Shown piece after piece: positions 44,430 to 53,953 of a DNA stretch of 64,000 bases. Source of the DNA: Pirellulales bacterium (GTDB lineage: Bacteria > Planctomycetota > Planctomycetia > Pirellulales > JALHPA01). A program made the translations under genes and the position numbers. The number at the start of each line of letters is the position of its first letter. Position 1 is the stretch's first letter. The stretch is taken from assembly GCA_033762255.1 (NCBI GenBank), contig JANRLT010000065.1:248001-312000 (forward strand), given 5' to 3'. The notes below the pieces were generated by a model, which did not search any database, was not told where the DNA came from, and saw only the letters and a list, made by a program, of their open reading frames with translations.

Positions 44430-44789
44430 GGCAGGATTCGCTTTTTAGGTAATTTGGAAAATCTAATGAAGTTGTATCGACGGAACAATGTTCCACCGTC
44501 AACCTTAGCTTATAGGTCCTTCTATGCCCATTGGTTCGCATAATCCTATTTTATCGCAGCAGCGGGGCATTGCGGCAGCGGGAAAGTCCTTTATGATAAT
44601 CGTAGGTTGGATTTTGGTCGATTTACGCAAGATGATAAATGGCAAGGAGTTACAGTGGTAATTACAATTTACGAATGGCAAATTACGATTTAAGTTGAGG
44701 CGTGGCATTTTCCCTCGCACCCCGTTCCGCCGATACCTTCGGCGGCTTTATCCCGCGACCTGCGTCCCTTACCCCTGTCCCTTACTCTT
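44430..44789. promoter_or_regulatory. Divergent promoter region with a 13-bp palindrome
   Basis: No gene is supported. The perfect odd palindrome GGAACAATGTTCC is at 44482-44494, about 53 bp upstream of ppk1, and may be an operator. Low-complexity text (TTACAATTTACGAATG, TTACGATTTAAG) fills 44650-44700 and resembles the dispersed AT-rich repeats seen elsewhere in the window. The start of the hydrolase gene is a GTG with no strong ribosome site. Confidence 0.4.
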
Positions 44790-45662
44790 GTGACTGACTG
44801 GCGTACTCTTTATCCGTTTGAATCGCAAGGACTTACGGTCGAAGGGCACCGCTGGCACTATGTGGATGAAGGCCCCCGACTCGCTGATACCCCGACACTG
44901 GTCCTGGTCCATGGCAACCCGACTTGGTCGTTTTATTGGCGAAATGCCATTACCGCCTGGTCCACCCGCTATCGCGTCATCGCGGTGGACCAACTTGGCT
45001 GCGGATTGAGCGACAAACCACCGGATGGCCCGTATCGGCTGGCGGACCGAGTGCGGCAATTGGGTAAGTTCCTAACCGGTTTGCAGTTACGCCATGTCAC
45101 GCTCATTGGCCATGATTGGGGGGGGGCCATTGCCACCGGAGCCGCCCTCGAACACCGTGACCGCGTGGCGCGCCTAGGCCTGCTGAACACCGGGGCGTTT
45201 CGCAGCGATAAAATCCCGTGGCGGATTGCCGTCTGCCGTTGGCCTATTTTTGGTCCGTTGGCCGTCAGGGGGCTGAATGCCTTTCAAATTGCCGCCTTTT
45301 CCATGGCGGTGGAACAGCGGCAAAATCTTACTCCCCTGGTGCGCGCGGGATACGCGGCTCCGTATGGCTCCTGGGCGGAACGAGTGGCAATCCAACGATT
45401 TGTCGAGGATATCCCGTTATCGCCCCGGCACCCCAGCTATGCCAAATTGGCCGAGATCGAGGCGGGGCTGCCCAGTTTAGGGGACATGCCCAAGCTTTTG
45501 ATTTGGGGGATGCGGGATTGGTGCTTTACGCCGTGGTTTTTAGAGCAATTTGAACGTGTCTGGCCCGAGGCGGAGGTGGAACGTATCGCCGACGCGGGAC
45601 ATTGGGTGCTGGAGGACGCGCCGGATCGGGTCATCCGCCGCGTGGCGCATTGGGTAGGATAG
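44790..45662 (+). CDS. Haloalkane-dehalogenase-like alpha/beta hydrolase
   Basis: A 290-residue cytoplasmic hydrolase. The nucleophile elbow is GHDWGG (Asp109), with the HGNPTW motif (N43, W46) and W110 that bind halide in haloalkane dehalogenases. The acid is D243 (MRDW) and the base H271 (AGHWVLED). This set matches DhlA/OleB-type enzymes, so it may act on halogenated compounds or on a related ester/lactone. The substrate is unproven. The start is a GTG, and no neighbouring ole genes are present. Confidence 0.87.
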   Translation: MTDWRTLYPFESQGLTVEGHRWHYVDEGPRLADTPTLVLVHGNPTWSFYWRNAITAWSTRYRVIAVDQLGCGLSDKPPDGPYRLADRVRQLGKFLTGLQLRHVTLIGHDWGGAIATGAALEHRDRVARLGLLNTGAFRSDKIPWRIAVCRWPIFGPLAVRGLNAFQIAAFSMAVEQRQNLTPLVRAGYAAPYGSWAERVAIQRFVEDIPLSPRHPSYAKLAEIEAGLPSLGDMPKLLIWGMRDWCFTPWFLEQFERVWPEAEVERIADAGHWVLEDAPDRVIRRVAHWVG

Positions 45663-45751
45663 GGTGGCGGGTGTGCAGGGGTGACGGGGGACGAGCCTCG
45701 GCAGGACCCGTGGGAGGTAGTGGATTGTGGGTTAAGTCAGAATTGCTGGCA

Positions 45752-45781
45752 TTTCTATTCTGCATTCATCATTCTGCATTC
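45752..45781. repeat. Short 14-bp tandem repeat in the AT-rich spacer
   Basis: ATTCTGCATTCATC is followed at once by ATTCTGCATTC; the copies start at 45757 and 45771. The type resembles the spacer at 8225-8270. Confidence 0.4.
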
Positions 45782-47179
45782 TTAATTTATTTCAACCTCC
45801 CCCTGCAGCAGTTCATACAACTCCCCGGCCGTGTCGAGCAGTTCCGCCTCCACGGCCGTTTCATCGGTCCCTTCGGCAAAAATTGTCAGTAGCGGTTCCC
45901 CCGCGTAAATGGGACTTTCCGCCATGGGCAAGTCCGCCACACTCGGTCGGCCGCTGGACAGATTGCGAATCGCGCACCACTGCGCGGCGGCCGTGGTAAA
46001 TCGCCAGGGTTGTTGGTTAGGCAATCCATCAAATCCTTCTTGCGTTAGTTCAGTTCTCCGCGGCGCGGCGTCCGGAACATGCAAAATCGCTTTCCCCACG
46101 ACCAGTCTGGCAAACGGGATCGCCCGCGCTGGCAACTTGCCCAGGAGGCACGCTTCGAGATGCAGTTTGATCGCCAGCAGCCGTTCGCCACGGGTGCCCC
46201 GTGTTCCTAACAGACTCGAACGCTCTAGTACTTCGATCGACGCCGTGTAGCGGGGGTTGATTTCCACCGGCACGATCCGTCCGTCGGCGGTCCAAATGGC
46301 ATCCACGCCAAACAGGCCGACGAGGCCAAACTCGCGGGCCAGCACATCGCCAATGGCCTGCCACTGCGCAAAGATATCATCCGGCAAATGCAGCGGCCCC
46401 ATCGAGCCACAATATTGAAAGGAGCGCGGTCGCGACGTGGCAGATTCGTAATTTCCCCGCGGACCTGCTTTTCCGCTAACATCCATATCCGCGGGGCTGG
46501 CCGTTTCCCCCCAACACCACGACTGCCCAATCAGTTGTCGGGTACTCCCTAGGCAGACCGCTTGGCGTCCGGCGGCGACATACACCGCGCTGACAGGCGT
46601 GCCGGGAATATATTTTTGCCAAAAGTGGTTTGCAGGTACGGCTGCGGCGGCCGGTTCCGCGCTCCAAAAATTGATGCCTATCCCTCCCCCCGAGCGGAGC
46701 GGTTTGCACAGCCACAGGGGTGGGGTGTGATTCTGTGGGAGAACTGATTCTGCTTGTAAAGGTTTGGGCAAAGTTTTTTCTGGCGGTTCATTGCGGATTT
46801 CCGCAAACGGCAGGCCAGCTTGTCGCAAGACGGCAGTCCACGAGAACGGGTCTCGCACGGCGGCGACAACCTCTGGCGAATTGCCCGCCAAGCGATGTCG
46901 CGGCGTCAGGCAAGCGGCAAGTGTCTGGAGGTGATTTTCCATCGCCCCGGTGTAGATCAGCGTGCCGCTGGGGGCATTGGCCAAAAGCGAGGGAAAGCCC
47001 GTGGGGAAGGGGTCGCAGATTTCGGTGATTTCGGCCAGCATTTGCAGGTCGGTATCGCCAAACCTATCGGCGCACCACAAGAGGCGTCCATGTTCTGGCT
47101 GATATCCGGCCTGCACCGCTGAAGCGGCCGCGGCCCGAACGCTTGCGCCGATGAGGAGTAAATTTTGCGGCAGGGACAC
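45782..47179 (-). CDS. ATP-grasp domain protein (COG2232-like carboligase)
   Basis: A 465-residue cytoplasmic ATP-dependent ligase. The N-terminal domain starts with a Rossmann-like strand (NLLLIGASVRAAAASAVQAG). The ATP-grasp core shows PLWLCKPLRSGGGIGI (Lys and Gly-rich loop), FWQKYIPGTPVSAVYVA, FGLVGLFGVDAIWTADGRIVPVEINPRYTASIEVLE (the metal-binding Glu and Asn). It is most like the COG2232 predicted carboligases that are also found with methanopterin-linked C1 genes in methylotrophs and planctomycetes, but none of those genes is in the window. The ligated substrates are unknown. Confidence 0.82.
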   Translation of the reverse strand: MSLPQNLLLIGASVRAAAASAVQAGYQPEHGRLLWCADRFGDTDLQMLAEITEICDPFPTGFPSLLANAPSGTLIYTGAMENHLQTLAACLTPRHRLAGNSPEVVAAVRDPFSWTAVLRQAGLPFAEIRNEPPEKTLPKPLQAESVLPQNHTPPLWLCKPLRSGGGIGINFWSAEPAAAAVPANHFWQKYIPGTPVSAVYVAAGRQAVCLGSTRQLIGQSWCWGETASPADMDVSGKAGPRGNYESATSRPRSFQYCGSMGPLHLPDDIFAQWQAIGDVLAREFGLVGLFGVDAIWTADGRIVPVEINPRYTASIEVLERSSLLGTRGTRGERLLAIKLHLEACLLGKLPARAIPFARLVVGKAILHVPDAAPRRTELTQEGFDGLPNQQPWRFTTAAAQWCAIRNLSSGRPSVADLPMAESPIYAGEPLLTIFAEGTDETAVEAELLDTAGELYELLQGEVEIN

Positions 47180-47520
47180 GAGTAATTTCCAGTTGCTGAA
47201 TAATTGGTTGCAAATATAACGAAAAATGTGGAGCGGATTTGATTTTTACCCAGGCAAAAAAAACCTGGACTCAGGTGGTCAAGTATGCTTAAATAGGAAA
47301 GACCTGCGGCCCGCCGGGGAATCTCCGGTCCCACCTGCCGCGTAGAACAAACTGGATTCATGCAAAGCTACGGCCTTAGAGGCCCTCCTTCTTTGCTGAA
47401 TCCGCGCTTATTAAAACAAGCACCCTCCCACGGTTGGTGGGATAGCCCGCGCCACGGCCGGATCGCCGTGACGGGTTAACCGCTTATAATCCGGTAAGAG
47501 CCATTCTACAATCGCCGATC
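47180..47520. other. Intergenic region with several hairpins
   Basis: No gene is supported. Short perfect hairpins occur at 47372-47384 (GGCCT-tag-AGGCC) and 47453-47470 (CACGGC-cggatc-GCCGTG), and a weaker CCGG/CCGG one near 47315-47330. On the plus strand this would be a structured leader of the DUF1592-family gene starting at 47521. Confidence 0.35.
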
Positions 47521-50079
47521 ATGCTGGATAAATCCGCCAACGCCGCCAAAAACCAGTTTTCTCCTAGCCGTTATCACCGGCTGGTTGGCAGCCTCTTGGG
47601 CATGTTGTGTGGCGGGTTGTTGTTGTGGGGAAACAGCGACTTACTAGATTCCAGTAAAGGAATAGCCAGGGGAGAGGAATCCTCCCCGGCATCCGCCACG
47701 ACCGCGCAATTGTCGGCCGAGGTTCCCGGCAAAGTCGTGCCGTTTATTAAAAAATATTGCGTGGACTGCCACGCGGGAAAGGAGGCCGAAGCGGGGATCG
47801 ATCTGGAAAAAACAACCACGGGCGAGCAACTGCTGCGGGAACGACGGGTCTGGCGAACGGTGGCCAGTAAACTGCGCAACCGCGAAATGCCCCCCAGCGA
47901 TCACGACACCCAACCCGCCGAAGGGGAAAGCGATCACGCCGCCGCCTTGATTGAGGGATTGTTAAAAAGCTCTTTGGCGGACGCCCCGATCGATCCGGGC
48001 CGCGTCACCATTCGCCGTTTGAATCGCGCCGAATACAACAACACCATTCGCGATCTCGTGGGCGTTGACTTTCGCCCGGCGGAAGATTTTCCCAGCGACG
48101 ACGTCGGCTATGGGTTTGACAACATCGGCGATGTCCTGGCGATGCCGCCGATCCTCCTGGAAAAGTATTTTTTGGCGGCCGAGAAAATCATGGATCGGGC
48201 GATTGTCGTTCCCGATCCGGCCAAGATGTACACCAACCGGATGACCGGGGCGAAGCTGACCGCGGACAACGGCGGGCGGGTGCCCGAATCCGAAGCCCAT
48301 CTGCTGACATCGGACGGCGCGGTGCGGGGCGATTTTAATTTTCCCACGCCGGGCGAATACCAGGTTCGTATCGAGGCCTGGGGAGACCAGGCCGGTCCCG
48401 ATCCGGCGCGGATGTCGCTCAAGATTGATGACAAAGCGCTAAAGACCTGGGACGTGGCGAATGATCGCTTTAAACCACGGGTGTTTCAAATCCAGCAAGA
48501 GTTTTCCGCGGGAAATAAGCGGCTGGCGGTTTCCTTTGACAATGATTACTACTTGCCAAAAAATGACGATCCCAAAAAAGGGGGAGACCGCAACCTGATC
48601 ATCCATTGGGTGGAGGTGCGGGGTCCGTTAGGGCTAGACGAGTCCACGCTCCCGGCGACGCACAAGCAAATTTTATTTGTGACGCCGCCAAAGTTACAGC
48701 CCGAGGATCTGAATAAGCCGCGTAAGCGGATTGTCACATTAAAAAAAGATCCCGAAAAGGCCGCCGCCGAAAAAGCGAGCGCTGAACGCCGCAAAGCCCG
48801 TCGCGACGCGGCGGAAAAAATCATCGACCGGTTTGCGTCCCGCGCGTTTCGCCGGCCGGCGACCAGCGATGAGCTAGAACGCCTGCTAAAAATTTGGGAA
48901 ACCGTCGAGGAAGACAAACAACCGTTTGAGCGGGGGATTCAACTGGCCTGCACGGCGGTGTTGGTCTCCCCCCATTTTTTGTATCGGATAGAGCTGGACC
49001 CCAAGCCGGATGATCCTAATTTTGTCTATGAACTGAACGATTTTGAACTGGCGACGCGGCTGAGTTATTTTTTGTGGAATAGCATGCCGGATGATGAGTT
49101 GTTTGCCCTGGCTGAAAAGGGTGCGCTCCGTCAAGGGAACAATTTGGCCGCGCAGGTCAAACGAATGATGCGCGACCGCAAGGCGCAGGCCCTGGTGGAT
49201 AACTTTGGCGGGCAGTGGCTGCAAACGCGGCGGCTGGCGGATGTGCAGTTTGACACGACGAAATATAGCGCCTTTGACGACCAACTGCGGGCCGCCATGC
49301 AAAAAGAGACCACGCTCTTTTTTGCCACACTTTTGGTGGAGGATCGCAGCGTTCTAGAGTTTTTGGACGCCGACTTTACGTTTCTCAACGAGCGGCTGGC
49401 ACTCCATTATGGCTTTCCGGGGATTGCCGGCGACCATTTTCGCCGCGTGGACCTTTCCGCCGACAACCCCCTGGCCGCGCGACGGGGGGGACTCCTGGGC
49501 ATGGCGGGAATTCTGGCCCTCAATAGCAATCCTACCCGCACGTCACCGGTCAAACGGGGCAAATGGATCATGGAAACTTTATTGGGGACTCCCCCTCCCC
49601 CCGCGCCGCCGGAAGTCCCCAAACTAGAAGATGACAAGGAAGACCAAGGGCCCCTGGTCGGCACCCTCAAGCAGCGCATGGAGCAACACCGCGCAAATCC
49701 CATGTGCGCGTCCTGCCATCGCCAAATGGACAGCATGGGCTTTGGGCTGGAAAACTTTGACGCCTTGGGGGCTTGGCGCGAGCAGGACGGCACCGAGGCG
49801 ATCGATGCTAGCGGGGTTTTGCCCGGAAATGTCAAATTTTCCGGACCTGTGGAATTAAAACAGATTCTGAAGTCGAAAAAAGAGTTATTCGTCCGCTGTT
49901 TAACCGAAAAAATGCTGACTTATGCTGTCGGCCGGGGCCTGGAAGAGTATGATGAAGTCACGGTGGACCGCATTGCGGCCGCTATGGCTAGCCAGGATTA
50001 CCGTTTTTCCGCGCTCTTGACCGAAATCGTCAACAGCGCTCCCTTTCAACAAAAACGTGGCGCAGGAGTTCGACCATGA
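47521..50079 (+). CDS. Cytochrome-c-like / DUF1587-1595-1592-1588-1585 protein
   Basis: An 852-residue exported planctomycete protein. After an N-terminal hydrophobic segment (LVGSLLGMLCGGLLLWG) comes a cytochrome-c motif CVDCH. DUF1587 follows (IRRLNRAEYNNTIRDLVGVD), then a carbohydrate-binding-like insert (FNFPTPGEYQVRIEAWGDQA), DUF1595 (IDRFASRAFRRPATSDELER), DUF1592 (ACTAVLVSPHFLYRIELDP, LATRLSYFLWNSMPDDELF), DUF1588 (LLGMAGILALNSNPTRTSPV) and DUF1585 (NPMCASCHRQMDSMGFGLEN, a second CxxCH). The DUF1552 partner starts 4 bp before its stop. The reaction is unknown. Confidence 0.93.
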   Translation: MLDKSANAAKNQFSPSRYHRLVGSLLGMLCGGLLLWGNSDLLDSSKGIARGEESSPASATTAQLSAEVPGKVVPFIKKYCVDCHAGKEAEAGIDLEKTTTGEQLLRERRVWRTVASKLRNREMPPSDHDTQPAEGESDHAAALIEGLLKSSLADAPIDPGRVTIRRLNRAEYNNTIRDLVGVDFRPAEDFPSDDVGYGFDNIGDVLAMPPILLEKYFLAAEKIMDRAIVVPDPAKMYTNRMTGAKLTADNGGRVPESEAHLLTSDGAVRGDFNFPTPGEYQVRIEAWGDQAGPDPARMSLKIDDKALKTWDVANDRFKPRVFQIQQEFSAGNKRLAVSFDNDYYLPKNDDPKKGGDRNLIIHWVEVRGPLGLDESTLPATHKQILFVTPPKLQPEDLNKPRKRIVTLKKDPEKAAAEKASAERRKARRDAAEKIIDRFASRAFRRPATSDELERLLKIWETVEEDKQPFERGIQLACTAVLVSPHFLYRIELDPKPDDPNFVYELNDFELATRLSYFLWNSMPDDELFALAEKGALRQGNNLAAQVKRMMRDRKAQALVDNFGGQWLQTRRLADVQFDTTKYSAFDDQLRAAMQKETTLFFATLLVEDRSVLEFLDADFTFLNERLALHYGFPGIAGDHFRRVDLSADNPLAARRGGLLGMAGILALNSNPTRTSPVKRGKWIMETLLGTPPPPAPPEVPKLEDDKEDQGPLVGTLKQRMEQHRANPMCASCHRQMDSMGFGLENFDALGAWREQDGTEAIDASGVLPGNVKFSGPVELKQILKSKKELFVRCLTEKMLTYAVGRGLEEYDEVTVDRIAAAMASQDYRFSALLTEIVNSAPFQQKRGAGVRP

Positions 50080-51464
50080 ACAGCCAAAAATCCGAATTCG
50101 GCAAACTATCCCGGCGGACCATCTTGCGCGGGCTGGGCGTGGGTCTGGCGCTGCCGCTGCTCGATGGCATGCTCCCCGCCGTGCGGCTAGCGGGAGTGTC
50201 CCGCGCGGCCGATGCAGCCGCGGCCCCGGTGCGACTGGCGTTTCTGTATGTGCCTAATGGGATGCACATGCCGGACTGGACGCCCAAGGAAGCCGGCCCG
50301 CTGAATGAGCTGACGCCCCTGCTCAAACCAGTGGAGGCGTTTAAGGACACGATCAACGTCTTTACCAATCTGGCCCAGCACCATGCCGAGGCCAACGGCG
50401 ACGGCCCAGGCGATCATGCCCGTAGCATGGCGACCTATCTCACGGGAAAGCAAGCTTATAAAACCAGCGGGGCGGATATTAAGGTGGGCGTGTCGGTCGA
50501 TCAGGCCGGAGCACAGCAAATTGGCAAACTGACCAAGTTTGCGTCGTTGGAATTGGGGATCGAGCGCAGCCGTCAATCGGGCGAGTGCGATTCGGGCTAT
50601 AGCTGCGCCTATTCGTCGAATATCTCTTGGAAAAGCGAAAGCACGCCCAATCCGGCGGAGGTCAATCCGCGGTTGGTGTTTGAGCGGCTGTTTGGCGAAG
50701 GGCCCAAGAACGAACAAGGGGAATCCCGCGCCGAGCGAGAGAAATACCAAAAGAGCATTCTGGATTTTGCCCAAGAAGACGCCCGCCGTTTAAATAAGAA
50801 ACTGAGCCGCACCGACCAGCGCAAGTTGGACGAATACCTGACCAGCGTGCGCGAGCTGGAACAACGGATCACACGGGCCGAACAAGAAGCGCGCGGCGAC
50901 CATCCGGCTTCGCTAGCCAAAGCCGGGGCCAAGCCCGAGGGTATCCCCAAGGAATTCACCAATCATGTCAAACTGATGCTGGACATGCTGGTGCTAGCGT
51001 GGCAGACGGATTCCACGCGGATTGTGACATTCCCCCTGGCCAACGAGGGAAGCAACAAGAACTATCCCGAAATCGAAGTCTCCGAGGCGCATCACGAGTT
51101 ATCGCATCATGGCCGCGACCCCAAAAAGCAGGAGAAAATCAGCAAGATCAACGCCTATCACATGCAGCATTTGGCTTATCTTCTCGAAAAGCTGCGCGGC
51201 GTGCGCGAAGGGGACCGGACGCTACTGGATAATTGCCTGGTCAGCTATGGCAGTTGCATTGGCGATGGCAACCGCCATAACCATAACAAGCTGCCAATCC
51301 TGGTCGCGGGGCGCGGCGGCGGGGCGGTCCCCACCGGTCGGCATGTCATGCTAGAAAATCAAACGCCGCTCAATAACCTGTGGCTGGGCATGCTAGCCGT
51401 GGCCGGGGCGAATGTCGAATCCCTGGGGGACAGCACAGGACACCTAAAGGAACTGCGGGGTTAA
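50076..51464 (+). CDS. Tat-exported DUF1552 (HXXSHH) protein
   Basis: A 462-residue protein whose start overlaps the upstream stop by 4 bp (ATGA). A twin-arginine signal (SRRTILRGLGVGLALPLLDG) is followed by VRLAFLYVPNGMHMPDWTPK, DHARSMATYLTGKQAYKTSG, ASLELGIERSRQSGECDSGYSCAYSSNISWKS and the family motif HHELSHH (HXXSHH, about residue 339). It is an analogue of DUF1501 proteins for the DUF1592 type of partner. The two form a translationally coupled pair. The substrate is unknown; the His cluster may bind metal. Confidence 0.93.
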   Translation: MNSQKSEFGKLSRRTILRGLGVGLALPLLDGMLPAVRLAGVSRAADAAAAPVRLAFLYVPNGMHMPDWTPKEAGPLNELTPLLKPVEAFKDTINVFTNLAQHHAEANGDGPGDHARSMATYLTGKQAYKTSGADIKVGVSVDQAGAQQIGKLTKFASLELGIERSRQSGECDSGYSCAYSSNISWKSESTPNPAEVNPRLVFERLFGEGPKNEQGESRAEREKYQKSILDFAQEDARRLNKKLSRTDQRKLDEYLTSVRELEQRITRAEQEARGDHPASLAKAGAKPEGIPKEFTNHVKLMLDMLVLAWQTDSTRIVTFPLANEGSNKNYPEIEVSEAHHELSHHGRDPKKQEKISKINAYHMQHLAYLLEKLRGVREGDRTLLDNCLVSYGSCIGDGNRHNHNKLPILVAGRGGGAVPTGRHVMLENQTPLNNLWLGMLAVAGANVESLGDSTGHLKELRG

Positions 51465-52196
51465 TCCCCTTACGAAATTTGTTATTGATCCCATACCTGG
51501 TAATTTCGTGCACAAATCTATAATTGGCATCTTATACTAATTGCAAGTAATCATAGCGCGGTTTTTACCCAGTTTACCAAGGGATTCCGTAACTCCGTTG
51601 GAGTAGGAGTTCACTGGTTTTGTTCTTTTCCCAGGGTTGTTCGCTGCGCTCCAACCCGTGGGCTTTGTTACAGAACCCCGTTGCGGTAGCGAAGTACCGC
51701 GAAGCGGTTATGGAACTCAGCCCAGGGTTGCCGCGTAGCGGCTACCCTGGGAATACCGCAAGCCAAGAAATTCTACCGCAACGCGGTTACGTCATGCGGA
51801 AATAACTCATGAATACCTGGATACATTCACAAATTGCTAGCCGCGCTACGTTTAGCTAGAAAGCGTATTATCATCATTCTGCAAAATCAGGGTGTTGCAA
51901 CGGCTTCATGCGTCCTTATGCCTACCCGGCCGCCGCTATGCCGCCGGATGGGGTTGTGCTTGGTTCCTTCATGCATGCCCCGCGGTTTCGGCCCAGATTA
52001 GTTGAAGCTGAATAATTTCGAAAAAATTTTATTTGTGTTTCGTTCTAGCGGACGCGGCGGCACTGGCTTGCGACAGAATCCGGGCATCATCATCGCCCCA
52101 TCCGCGCGGGGCTGCTTGCGAATTGCCCCTGGTCAAAATAAACTAGCTCCGTGGCGGGACGTTTTTTAGACAATAGTTTTCTCCGGGGCACTTCTC
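51465..52196. other. 732-bp intergenic region with GC-rich hairpin repeats
   Basis: No gene is supported. The core is a strong hairpin CCCAGGGT tg CCGC gta GCGG ct ACCCTGGG at 51721-51751. Flanking copies of related words occur: CCCAGGGTTG near 51631, and GGTAGCGAAGTACCGC around 51687. A 61-codon frame at 51620-51805 runs across these repeats and is not convincing. This is typical of planctomycete dispersed intergenic elements. The end of the region carries the ribosome site of the next gene. Confidence 0.45.
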
Positions 52197-52961
52197 ATGG
52201 CAAAGCCTACTGGCCCATTTGGTTACATACCTCCCTCAAATCCGGTTGCAAAACCAATTATCCCGCCCCCCGCCGTGGGGACGCCGTCCTTGCCGGTGGC
52301 CGAGGAAGTTCCCCTGGTCGCCGAATTGGTGCCCCCAACCCCAGCGCTTCCGCGCGCTAATCAATCGTTGCATGCCGATAATCCCTACGCCGCGCCGCAG
52401 ACCACGCTCTTGGCCATGCCGCCGGGAGTGGAAACCAGTTATTATATTCAGGGGCGGGACGTGGTCTCGACCAATCCCCTAACGCTACCGCCACTCTGTA
52501 TCTTTTGCGGCGCCCACGCGCACGATGCCCCCAAACAGCAAAAGACGATCGGCGTGAATGCCTGGTGGCACTATCTGTTTATACTGTTGGGTGTCTTACC
52601 CGGAGTTATCTTTTTGGTTACTTTGCAAAAAAGCTGTGTTGTAGATTATTACCTGTGCCGCGAGCATCTGCGCGGCCGTTGGCGCTTGTATGGGTGGCTC
52701 TGGGGGATTTTTTTGGGTTCGATTTGCTGTATTTTTTTTGTGTCAATTATTACGGTGGTACCCAGCAGCCTTGTGTCGGTTGTAATTGGCATTTTGGCGA
52801 TAACTTCAATCATTGCACTACCAGTCAGTCTCTTAATCATGATGAACCAAAGCCACATCCTCCTGGGCAAGCGCCACAAGGCTGGCTGGTTTTGGATTCG
52901 CGGGACGAAGCAACCGTTCCGTGATGCCCTGGTGGCTGGGGGGATTTCGCAAGTCCCCTAA
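52197..52961 (+). CDS. Membrane protein with disordered N-terminus
   Basis: A 254-residue protein. The first ~95 residues are Pro/Ala-rich with ADNPYAAPQ, a motif seen at the start of many planctomycete membrane proteins. A CIFCGAHAHD segment could bind a metal. Three or four hydrophobic segments follow (YLFILLGVLPGVIFLVTL, GWLWGIFLGSICCIFFVSII, VSVVIGILAITSIIALPVSLLIM). The ligand and function are unknown. It has no operon partner. Confidence 0.77.
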   Translation: MAKPTGPFGYIPPSNPVAKPIIPPPAVGTPSLPVAEEVPLVAELVPPTPALPRANQSLHADNPYAAPQTTLLAMPPGVETSYYIQGRDVVSTNPLTLPPLCIFCGAHAHDAPKQQKTIGVNAWWHYLFILLGVLPGVIFLVTLQKSCVVDYYLCREHLRGRWRLYGWLWGIFLGSICCIFFVSIITVVPSSLVSVVIGILAITSIIALPVSLLIMMNQSHILLGKRHKAGWFWIRGTKQPFRDALVAGGISQVP

Positions 52962-53125
52962 CGGCATGGCAATAAAAATTACATAATTTATTTAAATCCT
53001 AACATCATTCAAACACACGTCCCGGCCCTCCCTGTTACGCTGACCAGCGGAATAGCATTTGCCCGCGGCCATCGTGGTCCGCTTGTTTTTTGCAATTGCC
53101 ACAATTTTTTTAGGGGAGACCGCTC

Positions 53126-53905
53126 ATGAAGTTGCTCAATTTGCTCGCTGGTTCGTTGGCTCTCGCGCTCGCCACAGGTGTCGCGCTGAACACCTCCGCG
53201 GACACCATCACCGCCTTTACCTTTGAACAATTGGCCGTCGGGATAAACAACACACCCGCCCCCGCCGTGGGAAGCGGCTCGGCCACGACACTGGGCATGA
53301 CCAACAATCTGACCACGCCCCCCAGTGTCAGCATGGCGGATGTAATCTTGCAAAACGGCACCTCCGGCCCGGCCACCGGCAACAAGACCTGGCGGATTCG
53401 CTCGGCGGGGACGGGGAACGGCAATGGCTGGTCCGCCCTGGCCCCCCAATACAGCCAAGGGGCGGAATTCCTCGCTAGCACCACGGGCTTTCAGGATATC
53501 TTTTTGACTTTTGACTGGAGCGCCACCACCCAAGGGGTCAAGCACCTTCAGGCGCAATACACGACCGACGGCAGCTCTTGGCTGAATGCGGGGGGGATTC
53601 AAACCGCGGGCGCTACCGAGGGTTGGATCAATGGCATCACGGTCGATCTGTCGTCACTGACCGCCGCTGATAATAATCCGCTGTTTGGCGTGCGTTTGGT
53701 CTCGGCCTTTGCCCCCAGTGGGCCGAATGCCGGCCAATATGTGAATTTGGCGGGCAATCCCATCAACAGCACCTCGGGCAATTGGCGCGTGGATAACATT
53801 ATTATTTCTGGATCGGTTATACCCGAACCTTCGACTTGGCTATTAGCTGGTTTTGCCGTGGTCGGTCTGAGTTGGTGTGCCGCCCGCCGCGCACGCACGG
53901 CCTAA
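53126..53905 (+). CDS. PEP-CTERM sorting-domain exported protein
   Basis: A 259-residue secreted protein: signal peptide (MKLLNLLAGSLALALATGVA), a beta-rich body with FTFEQLAVGINN and FLTFDWSATTQGVKHLQAQYTTDGSSWLNAGG (a jelly-roll-like pattern), and the C-terminal sorting signal VIPEPSTWLLAGFAVVGLSWCAARRA. PEP-CTERM proteins are processed by exosortase; no exosortase gene is in the window. GGGGAG lies ~7 nt before the ATG. Confidence 0.88.
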   Translation: MKLLNLLAGSLALALATGVALNTSADTITAFTFEQLAVGINNTPAPAVGSGSATTLGMTNNLTTPPSVSMADVILQNGTSGPATGNKTWRIRSAGTGNGNGWSALAPQYSQGAEFLASTTGFQDIFLTFDWSATTQGVKHLQAQYTTDGSSWLNAGGIQTAGATEGWINGITVDLSSLTAADNNPLFGVRLVSAFAPSGPNAGQYVNLAGNPINSTSGNWRVDNIIISGSVIPEPSTWLLAGFAVVGLSWCAARRARTA

Positions 53906-53953
53906 TCTGCGCGTGGCGGGATGTAGCGGGACTACTCACGGAAATTTCTTTTA

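Noticed and set aside
51620-51805. 61-codon plus-strand frame
   Set aside because: It runs through hairpin repeats, has no ribosome site, and its text (PGLPRSGYPGN) is just the translated repeat.
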